From: Augochlora pura
Lineage: Eukaryota; Arthropoda; Insecta; Hymenoptera; Halictidae
Assembly (NCBI RefSeq): GCF_028453695.1
Contig: NC_135781.1
Location: forward strand, 25,357,640 to 25,421,639
Length of the DNA: 64,000 nucleotides
Direction of reading: 5' to 3'
Shown here: positions 1 through 11,700 of the stretch, one piece after another
How the letters are laid out: each line of letters starts with the position of its first letter
How positions within the stretch are numbered: position 1 is the first letter of the stretch
The notes under the pieces: model-generated
The model's database searches: none
The model's input: only the letters and a program-made list of their open reading frames with translations
What the model was told of the DNA's origin: nothing
Position numbers and translations under genes: made by a program

Positions 1-2799
1 ACTTTGATACATTTTAAATTGCTGGCTTCGGTTTTATTGATTAAATTGTGCAATCAAATTTTGTGCAAATTTTTCCCGTCGATCTACGACAGCGAACACG
101 TTACCGAATAGATCGTTTACTCACTGGATGCTACAATGCTGAAGATACTCCCCGCATCGTGTCCTTTGTGCGGCTTACAATTCTCGGGACAATGTAATCG
201 GTAAATTAAATCGTAAACTCGGTTCGCCCGTGCCCTGCAGATTTCTATGCGCATCCAGTATCCGTAGATTCGAGAAATACAGAAGCGCAAGTACCATTGT
301 GATAATCAAAAATCGTATTCGAGTTAAAAAACATTTTTGAGCACGGGTTCCACGTGTGCGTGTAAAACAATTCGTTATACAAAAACTAAGTAAGTGTTCT
401 GTTTTACAAACATTGCTTCAATTGGAATGTCCGTAATTCTATTGTGCATTGTTTCCTTTTAATTCTTTCCGGAGTAAACGAATCAAATTCTGCTATCGTT
501 CTGGATCGTATCAAGTGACCACCAAAATTGTGATTTAAAGATGAACAGACTGATAACACTAATGTCTCCAAACCGAATGAAACTAGAGAACTAACTAGTT
601 TTCCAGAGTACATATTGCGCTCGCGTCGATCACAGAAACCAGGAGATCTTTTGGGGACCAACGCAGCGATCGCCGAGCAAACATCCCTTGTCCATTCGAC
701 GAGACAAGCCGCATTGTACTCAACAATGGCAGGACGTTCGGAAATTGGGTCGTTTTCCAGCGGCGAAGATGTCGGGGTTGGAAACAAGGCAATCGGGAAG
801 AGTGGCTTCATTCCTCTTCCCTAAAGAACTTTCGCTTTTCAATCGTCGCAGCTTTCTCCCTAATATCTCCTCTCGCCGATAATCCCTGAATCGGTTAAAC
901 ATAATTATTTCGAAAGCGGTCCACCTCGCCGATTTCAACAACCTTGGGGCATGATCTCTCAAAGTCATCGTTTTGATCGACTTGTTCCAACTATTGTCTC
1001 CCATCGATCTGAGCGATGCGATCTCGAAATATCGCGAAAGTCGCAGTTATCGAACGAATCGCAGGAATCCGACGATTTTCAGGAATCCCGACCGATAAGG
1101 CACGGCCCTGGATCGTCGTCGACGGCATCGAGAGGAACGACGGACGTTCGCGTGACGTCGGACGGGTCCTCGGAAGCGGCGGAATTAGCCTCGGCATTTT
1201 TCCGAGCCGATATTAGCCGGCGTCGCTGCTTAAAACGCGGCCGCCGCGCGGATCGCGAGGGATTCTCGAACCTCGCTTTGTCCTAAATGAGTGAGAAGGC
1301 CTTTTCATTTTGAATGCGCCGCGAATCTGGGTCAATTCTGGCTACACCCGGCGTGCACCGCGCGCATTCACTATTTCAATCCCGCCTCCAACGCCGCCAC
1401 GCCGCCTCGGATAATCGAAGCAAAGTCGCCAGCCGATACGCTTCCCCGGTTCCGCGTTCGAAAACACGCTTCCTACTTCTGCGTACCCCAGCACCAAGGT
1501 CACGTGCTCTTGATCCGCGATCTTGATCTTCGCGTCCTTCGTCCGTTCGTCACGCTCGAGCTGATGCCAATATATCGCCCTTGTTATTCCTGCAGCGACT
1601 CGTGTCGAAGAATGCCTAGCAATCTGGAACGAGCACTCTGGTTTCTTCTTGTTCGACCAAGTTCTCGCACGCCTGGAACAAGCAGAAAATCCTGGAAAGA
1701 TTTGCCGATATATTCCCGACTGCGCCTCTATTTTACTTTAGTTCATTTCAGTTTATTTTATTTTTTTGCTTTATTTTATCTAACTCGTTTTATAATATGG
1801 CGTGTGAGGTACGAGGAGATGCACCACTTGTAATCCGTGAAGAATACGGTTCATTGTTATTATTATTACCTTCAGCCGCTCGATATTAAACTGTAAAGTT
1901 ACAATGCATAAAGAAATTCGGAAAACTGAAAAATTCAAAGTTCGATGAAATAGTTACTGCTCCTGGTTTGGCACAATTTGCGCGCATTTAGGATGCGCAG
2001 AAAAATCTGCAAATATTTGCCGAAGTGCAGGGAGGCACCTAGTTTGGGACTATAAAACTGAAAATTTCAGATGAAAATGAAAAAGCATTGCCTTTACGAT
2101 CGTTTTCCGATACTGCATTGATGATTGAGTACTCTGTGCCCATTGACCCTCCTAAACGACGTAAAATGAGCCTTAAGAAATGAATTTGCATTCGTAAGAA
2201 CATACAGAGCCTTTCAGAAGGAAGCACTCTCTTCGATTTGAAACCTACATTTCACGTAGACAGTGTGCAACCACGATTATTGTATCAAGAATGGCGGTGC
2301 GTCGACGGAAATCGTCGCAGCAGTAGAAAAGTCGACGCATGATCAGACGCACGGTCGGACGAGTTTCGTTAAAGCGTCTAAAAGTGTCTAGTCGGTCGTT
2401 TCGAGGAGATACCATCGGCGCATTTGTCCGACATTGCTCGTCGGACTTGTGTTGGCAGCAATTACGCCTGCGGCGCGACTTCCAGCTGGAAAATCCGAAC
2501 ACCTGACGCGGGCCATTGTGCCGCGGTTAGCCGAGGATGAATAAGGACTCGCTTTGTGCCTTTGCGCGGCTCGTGGTTTTTCGAGGCGTGTCTTTGCCGA
2601 GGCCGGCCCGTGCCTGTATCCTACTTGGCAACAATACGCGGCCGACGCCGAGTGTGTCGCGGATGATAAAACCAGTCCGCGGTTAATCCCATTCGGCCGT
2701 ACTCTTGCTCGGACGGATTCTACCGGGCGCCTGGAAACCACCGAGAAAAGCAGTCATTAGTAATTTCATCGCGAAACTAACGAACATACCTGATTCCAG
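1..2799. other. Non-coding DNA upstream of the first visible Nckx exon (probably intron)
   Basis: The exon at 2800 starts inside a codon series and needs upstream exons, so this stretch is most likely intron. Composition is CpG-rich at about 950-1700 and 2380-2720 and AT-rich elsewhere. Open frames here, including one over 1291-1833, lack splice signals and family resemblance. I see no exon, RNA gene or clear repeat. Confidence 0.6.
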
Positions 2800-2935
2800 G
2801 GAGAGGAGGATGAACCTCCGGAGGCGTTGGACATGGGCTGGCCCAGCAGTCCCAGGAAGAGGCTAACCTACATCTTGGTCGCGCCCATTTTATTCCCTCT
2901 GTGGCTCACCCTGCCCGACACGAGGACACCCAGAG
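2800..2935 (+). CDS. Nckx30C: Nckx exon (loop end and first helix of C-terminal half)
   Basis: Acceptor ATTCCAG ends at 2799 and donor GTAAGA starts at 2936. The exon starts in phase 0 and ends with one base of a split Gly codon. It encodes GEEDEPPEALDMGWPSSPRK followed by a hydrophobic stretch with LVAPILFPLWLTLP and then DTRTPR. The PSSPRKRL region just before the helix is basic. The exon before it is not in the window, so the phase-0 start is taken from the good acceptor and the conserved reading frame. Confidence 0.88.
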
Positions 2936-5685
2936 GTAAGACGAACTCTCTTCGACGATTCTCAATCGGGACCCTTTTAGTGCCGGACGACGATATATCG
3001 TACGCAACGCTTGCGAAAAGCGCCAGCGGCGATATAACATTGCGCATCCAATGGCGCCTTACAATTTATATTGCGAGAGAACCGTGTCGCAAAATAAATT
3101 GATACAACTATTATTATATGTATAAATTAGTTATAAAACTTCTCTATCTCTTCTATAATACGTTGCTTCTTCGATTACATAAAGATCATTCTTAGTTTGA
3201 TATTTATAAATCCTCCATAAATTCTTTATAAATTCTCTTAGTAAATTCGTCTAATTCGTCCGGTTATGTTCGCCCAGACACCCGTTCTCGCCTGGCACTG
3301 AAAGGGTTAAATTGGCTCGCCTCGTCCATTGCTGATACTTTTTTGCTCTCTTCCGATGCAAAGGTTGTTCGTAACTTGTGAAAAACGCGTAAAACGTGGC
3401 ATCTGAGATTTGATATTTAATATGCATTTTCTATGGATTATTTTATTATGTAGTAGTTTGAGGGCGGTATAAATTCTAACTCTATGTGGAGGATATTAAT
3501 TTATTATTTCATTTCACTAGTAATAACTAGATTGCGGATTTATAATCAGACATCTCACAGACATTTTAATAAGTTACACATAGTATAAAAATATCCTCAA
3601 ATTCTGCTGACGCGTTTACAGTTTTGCATTTGACCTGGCCATTCCTGTCAAAAATACATAAAAATCCGCAGTCTAATAATTACATAGAAGTTCGCTAAAA
3701 ATATATTTCTTCTATTAACAATTTTAATATGTTGAGAGTAATATATTTACATTGTTTCTTAGTTGATTTTTGTCACAAATGCATAAATTCTAGATCCCAG
3801 TCACTATGGAATTAAAGATTCTAATATTTAACGTTTTATACTTGCTAGATAAAAGATATCGTTCCTAAATATATTAAATAAAACTGATGAAATATCACCA
3901 CAGTAATAATGAAAATATGTACGAATTATTCTAAGATAAGAAAACAATTTCAACCTGTAATATCCACAACTGAAATCCAACCCCGGATGCAAAATAAGCA
4001 AATCGAACTGTTCCAAGGCGAGTATTCGAATCAACTGTCTGACAACGTCTTCTCTAAGGACAGAATAATTAATCCGGTTACGCTCGGATCTCTCTGTGCT
4101 TGTTGAACGCATACACGCGATTTCAAGGGACTGCGGCGACGGCATTTACAAGAATCCACAACCGAAACGATCCGAATATGGGAGCGTAATCTTTGCAGAC
4201 GGAACGGTGGTCGGTCGAGCCACCGCCGGCTCGGTAAATTACGGTGAAAATCGGTGTTGGCGTGCGGAAGGTAAAAGCGCACGGTCCACGGACGGTCCAT
4301 GTCCTTTGTTCGCGCGTTTCCAACCCCCCCTATCCTGTCAAGTAATCGTCCGCAAAGGACGTCGAACGCCGCGCGCCGCCACCGCGTCGTTCCTGTGAAC
4401 ACCGTTCCGCGAATCGCGATCAAATTTTCCGTAAATAGTCGGTGAACCTTCGTGAACCGTCCCTCCTTCCGTAATCGACGACCAGTTATCGGGTTTGGTT
4501 ATTTCTGAACGAGTCTTGCAATATTTAACGCGAACGCTGCATGGAATAGATCGTGCAGGCATTATCAGATTCAAAAAATTTCTCCACGCTTCTCACTTCT
4601 AGTTAACTTCTGCTTCTTCAATCAAAACTACCTGGAAAAGAGGACATTTGTAGCATCAATTTTTACTCTTGTTATTCCTTCATCAGTTTGTCTTTAATTT
4701 AGCGGTCATATTTTTCTTTAATTTATTTTCTGTCGATGACTGGTCCCCGAGAAACGGGCACGTTTGTTGCACCAATTTACTTTTATTTTATTCTTATAAT
4801 AGTTCGCGACAACAGCTCTACGAAGTAAATAATTGTTGACATTTTCTGGAACACATTGTTCTAGTTTCCTTTAACCTTTTACTATACTTTACGAATCTGA
4901 CACGTGACGGAGATTTATAGTAATAACCTGTTAATTACGAATGCTATTTCGTTCTTCTTAGTCTAAATCAAATTCTGAAATCTCTTCATCATCGACATTT
5001 AAACATTTAAGTAAATATTGATGCAGAATAAATATAAATTATCTTTCCTCCTCTTAGAAATTATTACAATCCAAAAACTTGTAATCATTACGACTATAAA
5101 GAAAATAGAGTGAATAGCATGGGTGAAGAAATATGACGTCCTAAATTCTGTGCAATGTTAAAAATACTGAGAGCTTTGAAGAAATTAATAATTGTACTTT
5201 ACGTTCGGCTACGATTACGTAATAGAAAGGTACGCCGCGGTTAAAAGGGGTGGTTGTTCTAATAGAATGCGAACGCATTACCACGCCGGATACCAGAAAT
5301 GGATGGTGTCCCAGAAAAACTCTGGTCGCGTTAATCACGAAACAACCCTTGTAAGATGGGCCGGGGGGTGGTGCACACGGTGTCTATTATTCAAAACCGA
5401 TTCCCGGTTGCCATCAATCACATTACGAGCTGCATTATCTCGGCCTATTAACGGGCCTGTATTTCAACCGGACACAATGCCTGCCGACGAAAGATGATAT
5501 TGACACGCTAATTTCGAATCGACGACTGATTGTTGCCGGCTGGCGCAGCGAGGCATTCACAGCTTGCCCGTCGCTTTTCATTGTTACAGAAAATTGCGAC
5601 GCGGCCTCACTCTATCGCCCCCTCTCCCTCTCGCCCTTGCTCTGTACCCTTCCCCCTGTCTCTCTTCCCTCTCTCTCCCTTTTTC

Positions 5686-5748
<63 letters not shown>

Positions 5749-8700
5749 TTCAATACGCGGCAACAGCAAAAATTCGTTTCCCCGCGGAAAATCGAACGGA
5801 TGAATCGCATACCGGAACAGCCGAGCCCCGTTTAGTTAGAGCCATTAAGCAAACTTCGTTACGTTCCGCCAGTGAGAATCGTTTCGCGTCACGGTATCAT
5901 CCCCCTAACATCCTCCATGCTTGCCATCGCTCGCCGAAATACCTACGACCATAACACTTCTACGTTCCCAGCGAAATAACGTGTTTGAACGATTCTCTAA
6001 AGAGAGCGCATGCCAACGGTTTCTAAACATTGATTTTGGCCATCTTTCTACAGCATGGTATTCATTGAATGTAATTCGGAAGTATGACGGACAAATAGGA
6101 CAACTGAAAATATTGGCCCAAATTCGAGCGACTGTTTTATTTTATAACGTTCCGCCGAACCTGGCTTAAGCGCTGGTTGCAGTCATGCGAGTCGATGATT
6201 CTATTGAATTTTGGATCCAATGAAAACTTGTATAGACGTTTTTGTTCGTTTTTCGTTTCATGGCTTACGTTATGGTCAAATTGAAATGCAGTAGTCACTC
6301 CCTTAAACGAACATTCATTTTTACAATATTCTGCTATGCAAACGTTCTATTATCGAACCATTGTGTTATTTAGATGCATTGGTGTCTAGTAGAGAACTTG
6401 AATAAAGTTTTAGATATTAGAACATTTCAGTATATTAAAACATATAAACTTTTGAATAAGAGAGAATACTCTATTGTATTACATAAATATTTCAATAACG
6501 TTTAAATATCTTCTTCTCTGCTTTCCTTCCTTTTTTTCCTTATTTGTATTATACTTATGCGATTGCTGTACAAGATCTCTCTATTTGTTATTATTTCTTG
6601 TGTAACAGATTTCTATTTTATTATTATTATTATTATTATTGTTATTAATATATATTATTATATATGTATATATTATATATATTTAATTGAACCAAATACA
6701 CGACTGCTCTACGTATAAATATCATTAACGCCCATAGGGAACATTCATACGGTACAGCTATTCCCAAATTTCGCCCGAATATCGAGTCTGCCAGGAAACG
6801 TATCACGAAATGCCTCGCGCAGTTCTCGGCAAACGAGAAAATACCTACCCCGAAGAATTTTTACGGCGAATTCATTTTTCTCCGGCGCGATCGCGGGAGC
6901 GGCTGGCATAGAGGAAGCAAATGATTAATTGGACTTCCAATGTACCGTCAGGATGATAATTGACGGGCGTTTCTCGTGCTCCGACGAACTCTGCCTATTC
7001 CTGGGGGGGTGCGCGACGGACAACTTTCTTTCTCGGCCAGCCGGAAGGGAGAGAGTTAAAGCCGACGTTCCAGAGAGGAATTTCGCGGAACCATTTCCCG
7101 CATAGATCCCGGCGGTTTCGCGAGTCGGCTAGGTCGCCGATCATTCTCCCTTCACGATCATCCCTTCGTTTTTCTTTCGGCTTTCTCCTTTTTTTTTTTT
7201 TTGTTTCACCGCCGACTCCGCTCTTCCCGAAACCGTCCCCTTTGATCGTATTCCCAGCCCCGGAAATCGCTCTTGAAATAACGACCCGCGTCGCGATCGA
7301 ACGGAAGGCCTGCCGCTTTGTCTGCGAAACCGTGGACCTCGATATCGGTCGGATAGCACAGTTCAGATCCTTATCGAGCCGCTCGATACACGTATAATCG
7401 CGGATATTCGACCTTTCGAATTAGATTATCCGCGGTAACTTGGGCGTGGTGGCCCTCCGTGCTATAGGGTGTCCGCGAAGTATTCGAAAATTTATGACCC
7501 CGAGGCGCGATCGGATTCGATAGACAGCCCGATAATCGGTAGATTTGCTAAAAAGTAAATTTCATTTCTCCTTTATTTTCTGCTTGCTACTGTTCTGCGC
7601 CTATTGTAATATCTCGCCAATTTCGTAGAAAGCATCGTTTCGTGTTTAAAAAATATCTTCAACACTGTCGGTGTGATGATTTTAAAAACGATTAAAATGA
7701 TTTAAAAAATGAATATTTTCCTTATGGGAAGCAAAATTGGAGAATATTCCTATATATTTTTCATAACGATCCTCGCGCTTGTTGCGTTTAAGGATATGAT
7801 TAAAGTTGCTTTTCGGGAGATACGAGGATTTCTTCATGAAACGAACGGATCCGAAGAGATGGAAAGATTTAAAAGACGTTTTACCGGAGAATCGTAATCA
7901 GTCGCACGGAAGAAGCTTAAAGGGTTCTCTAGTAGCGATTAAAGCGCATCAATCGTTCGCGGACACCCCGTATACTTGATCCGTTCTTGGCAGCTCTCGA
8001 AGGGGAGATAACACGCAGACAAGAGGGAAGGGATAAGGGACAAAGAAAGAGAGGGCCTCGGAAAAGAAAAATGTTAGGGGCGGGTTTCCCGTTCAATCTT
8101 CGAGAGAACTCGAGCTCCGTTCTTCGTGAACGCTGTTATTCCGCCGGATAGGACAACTATCGTGCAAATCTTGGAAATTTGAATGCATTGAATTTCGGAT
8201 CTCGGTCCTTCCGCGCGCGGGTCCTCTTCGCGGGAAACGCGAAAAAAAAATGAACAATTCCGGGAGGGTAACGCTGGGGGGGATCGAATTCAAAGGAAAT
8301 CCCGAGGTCTCGGAAATCCGGCCACGTCCCGCCCGATGCGGTCCGGTTCCGAGGAAGGAGACGCGTTTACGATGAGGGAACGCTGAGAGATTCGATCCAT
8401 TTGTCTTGCAGGGAAGAAGCTGTTCCCGGTGACGTTCATCGGGTCGATCTTCTGGATAGCGGCGTACTCGTACTTGATGGTGTGGTGGGCGAACGTGGCC
8501 GGCGACACGGTCGAAATACCGCCGGAAGTGATGGGCCTGACTTTCCTGGCAGCTGGCACCAGCATCCCGGATCTGATCACCAGCGTGATCGTCGCCAGGA
8601 AAGGTTTCGGCGACATGGCGGTGTCCAGCTCCGTCGGCAGTAACATCTTCGACGTGACCGTCGGGTAAGATCATCAGAATTCTTGCATTTCTTTATCCTA

Positions 8701-11700
8701 GATCTCCTGTCCTTCCAGTCAGTCGTAACTGGACCAACCTTGGAATACGACTGATCGCATCAGACTATTTTAAAAGGTGAAATCTCTACTTTCCTTTCCC
8801 CGAGTCGTCTCATTTTTAAAATCATGGTATTGTCTCGTGCAAGAGCATCACCCCGAAAATGAGACCAAAAGTACCACCGAGTAATAGGTGGTAAACTATG
8901 AATGTGAAAACTATTAAAAAAATCGCACAACGTTTTAGCTAAGCTTATTTAAAAAGGTGAAATCTTTACTTTCATTCCTCTAAATTATTTCATTTTTAAA
9001 ATCTTGGTATTATCTCGTTCGAGAGAATCTATGGAAGATGAGAATCAAAGTGTCACCGAGTAATAGGTGGAAAACTATGAATGTTAAAACTATTGTACCA
9101 TAGCGAGAAAAAATCGTAGATCAATCTAGCCGTGCTCATTTTAAAGCATGGCACTTTACCGATCCACCGATGCACCGTTCGGAATTTCTTCGTGTGACAC
9201 AGAAAATCGTGGTGGCACGGGCGAGGGACATTAACGAGCGCGTTAATGATACCGCATGGAACAGCACATGTGCATCTAGATTTTGGACCGGGAAAAAAAG
9301 GCGAGAACGACGGGGCATGGGGGGGAGGGGGGGGGGGGGGGAAACGCGGGATGGCGGACAGTGGGGGATGATTGCGAAAGTGTCTAGAGGCTACGAGTGC
9401 CGCGGTGTCCCTGGGCGGGGCGAAAATGCGTAAAGCGGGACACGTGGGGTCCGCGACGCGCGTCGCGTCAATCGGAGGACTTTTTCCACGCAATAAAAGC
9501 AAAGAGTGGTCCGTCACTCGCGCACCCCCGCTTCGCCGCCGGCCACCCCCGCGGCTGAGATAATTTATCGATATTTGTTTTCTCCGCAGTCGAATGTAGG
9601 TCGCGTATGGATTTACGCGGCTCCGGTTATAAGCGGCCATCGCGCCGCGTTATCGAGGGCATCGGTTATGGCGATTTTCACGCGAGACACACAATCCACC
9701 CCCCTCGTTCGCCTCCCGGCACTCTACGCCGCCGCCCACGGCGCGCACGAGCTTGCACCGACCTAGCAGCTAATACCCGCGAAATAAGATACGTTTGGAA
9801 AAAGCAGCTTTCCGCCGGGAAACGAGATCGATTCCGTCCCTCGCGCCACTAGAGCCGCCTTTTTGTTTCGGACGCTTCTGTCGAAGACGAGAGATAAATG
9901 GGGTCCGACCTGGGAGGAGCCGGGGGGGGGGGGGGGGGTAACTCAGGAGTCTCGTGGTTGGTTCGAGAAACAGGGTGGATCCGGCTGGAAGTCAGCCGAA
10001 GCCGTAAAACGGCTCCGGTTCTTCTGTCCGCTTTTCGTCCGAATATATACAAGTGACTGTGCAATTTGTAGTTCCGCCTAGTAAACGTTCTTTCATCGTC
10101 CGAGTTAATTTAAAGCCGGTGCTTGAAAAATTGCGGATAAAAATCGAGCGCACGTTCCGACGTAACCCCTGTTCCATAATTTATGTAACATTTACTCTAA
10201 AAGATTTCAAATCGACACGTTCAAGAGTTTTCTTTTCAAAAATGCCAGGATTTGAAGAGCGTCCCGCTAAGAAGTACCCTTTGAGAAGATTTTCACTTTT
10301 ATTTAATCCTCGAACTTCAATTCAGCTTCTAATGTATGTGGAGAACGACTAAATAAAATAGAGGACGGAATGACTATTTACAGGTTTATTTCCGCTTGCG
10401 TCGGATAGAGAAAAGAAAATCGTGTCGCCCGCAAAGGCAGAGCCGAGTCCAAGGGACAGCTTTAAGGGCGGCCCTTAATATTGGCGGGCTCGGTCGAAGT
10501 CAAAGGGAACCGTGACTCGGAAAGAAGGTCACCGACTGGCAAGGGTAGCGGGCTCGTTGCTGCCTAATGAAAATCTAAAGCAAAGGCAAATAGACGACGA
10601 CGGTGTGTGTACCTACCTGGATGGAATCTCGTCGCGGACCGCGGCGCGTACACGCTCCGAGACTTTTCCTTTCTCGCGTGTCGGATAACACGCGAGCTCC
10701 CCTCGAAGGTTTCCGATCGATTTTAACCCCCAGGAGAAAGGGGGTGTCTTCGTCGGACGGAAATTGCTCGACGTCGGGAACGATTACTCCTTGAAAGGGA
10801 CTAAAGAAACGATCTAACCGCCGATAGATTCGAAATAGCGCGCTATTGGAAATATCGGAAACTTGTGCCGCGACCGCAATCAATACCTCTGGATTACATT
10901 AAGCGATTGCTCGATAAATCCTGTTTAGTTAACCGAGCCAAAAAGAATCATAAATTTCTCCCTATTAAATTGAAATATTAATTAACTCCTCCTTCATACG
11001 AGCATCCAATTTCCAAGTGTGCTTCGTTTAAAATCAACCAGATATACAAGTGGCTAATCTCAATTGAAGCATGCTTAGATATAAGATGCTCGTTTAAAGG
11101 AGAAGCTAATTGATAATTTCAAGAGGAAGTTATGATTCTTGGGTCAGTTAACTACACGAGACATCTTTGACGAATTCGCGAAGCCGTCTAGAAAACGACT
11201 GCTGAAATAGAGCAACGCGTACACTTTCTCATCGCGTAATGTTTAAAGAGAACTATTTGAAAAATTCCCTCAGAAAAATTCCGAAATATTAAGAGATCTC
11301 CGGGGCTATTAGCCAGGCGCGACCGCCTAAATCGGACAGCTTTTTTCGGCGCCGCTGGCTCAAAGAACGATCCACAGGGAAACTCGAGACGCGCGAACAT
11401 ACACCGGGTGTCTCGTAACTCACCTGCAAATATACGCGCCGCTTGACCTGGTTCTCGAGTTCGAGCGAGTTTTATGGAACCAGCGATTTAAATGTATCTC
11501 CTGAATGCGCGACAGAACAAGTAGCGGGAATCCGGTCTCCCGGAAGAATCGAGGCAGCGCAGAAGCTCGTTCTGTAGCACGGAGATCCGGCCAAACAGGG
11601 CGTAGCTTCTCGCGAATTTATTTAATCAACCGGCGAAGTCGGTCGCCGTGCGGATTTCGTGGAGCACGGGGCACTCTGCATTTCGCGTTCGACGGGGAGA

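Larger units (their letters stand above)
2936..8411 (+). other. Nckx intron
   Basis: GT-AG intron of 5.5 kb between two secure exons. It holds a short inverted-repeat element (3527-3676), a CT microsatellite (5683-5745), AT-rich DNA with an ATT run near 6617-6641, and a 502-bp terminal-inverted-repeat element (7467-7968). No exon is required here: the protein reads DTRTPR-GKKLFP straight across. Confidence 0.85.

Noticed and set aside
1291..1833. 180-codon open frame on the plus strand
   Set aside because: Non-ATG start, no family resemblance, no splice signals; it lies in probable Nckx intron.
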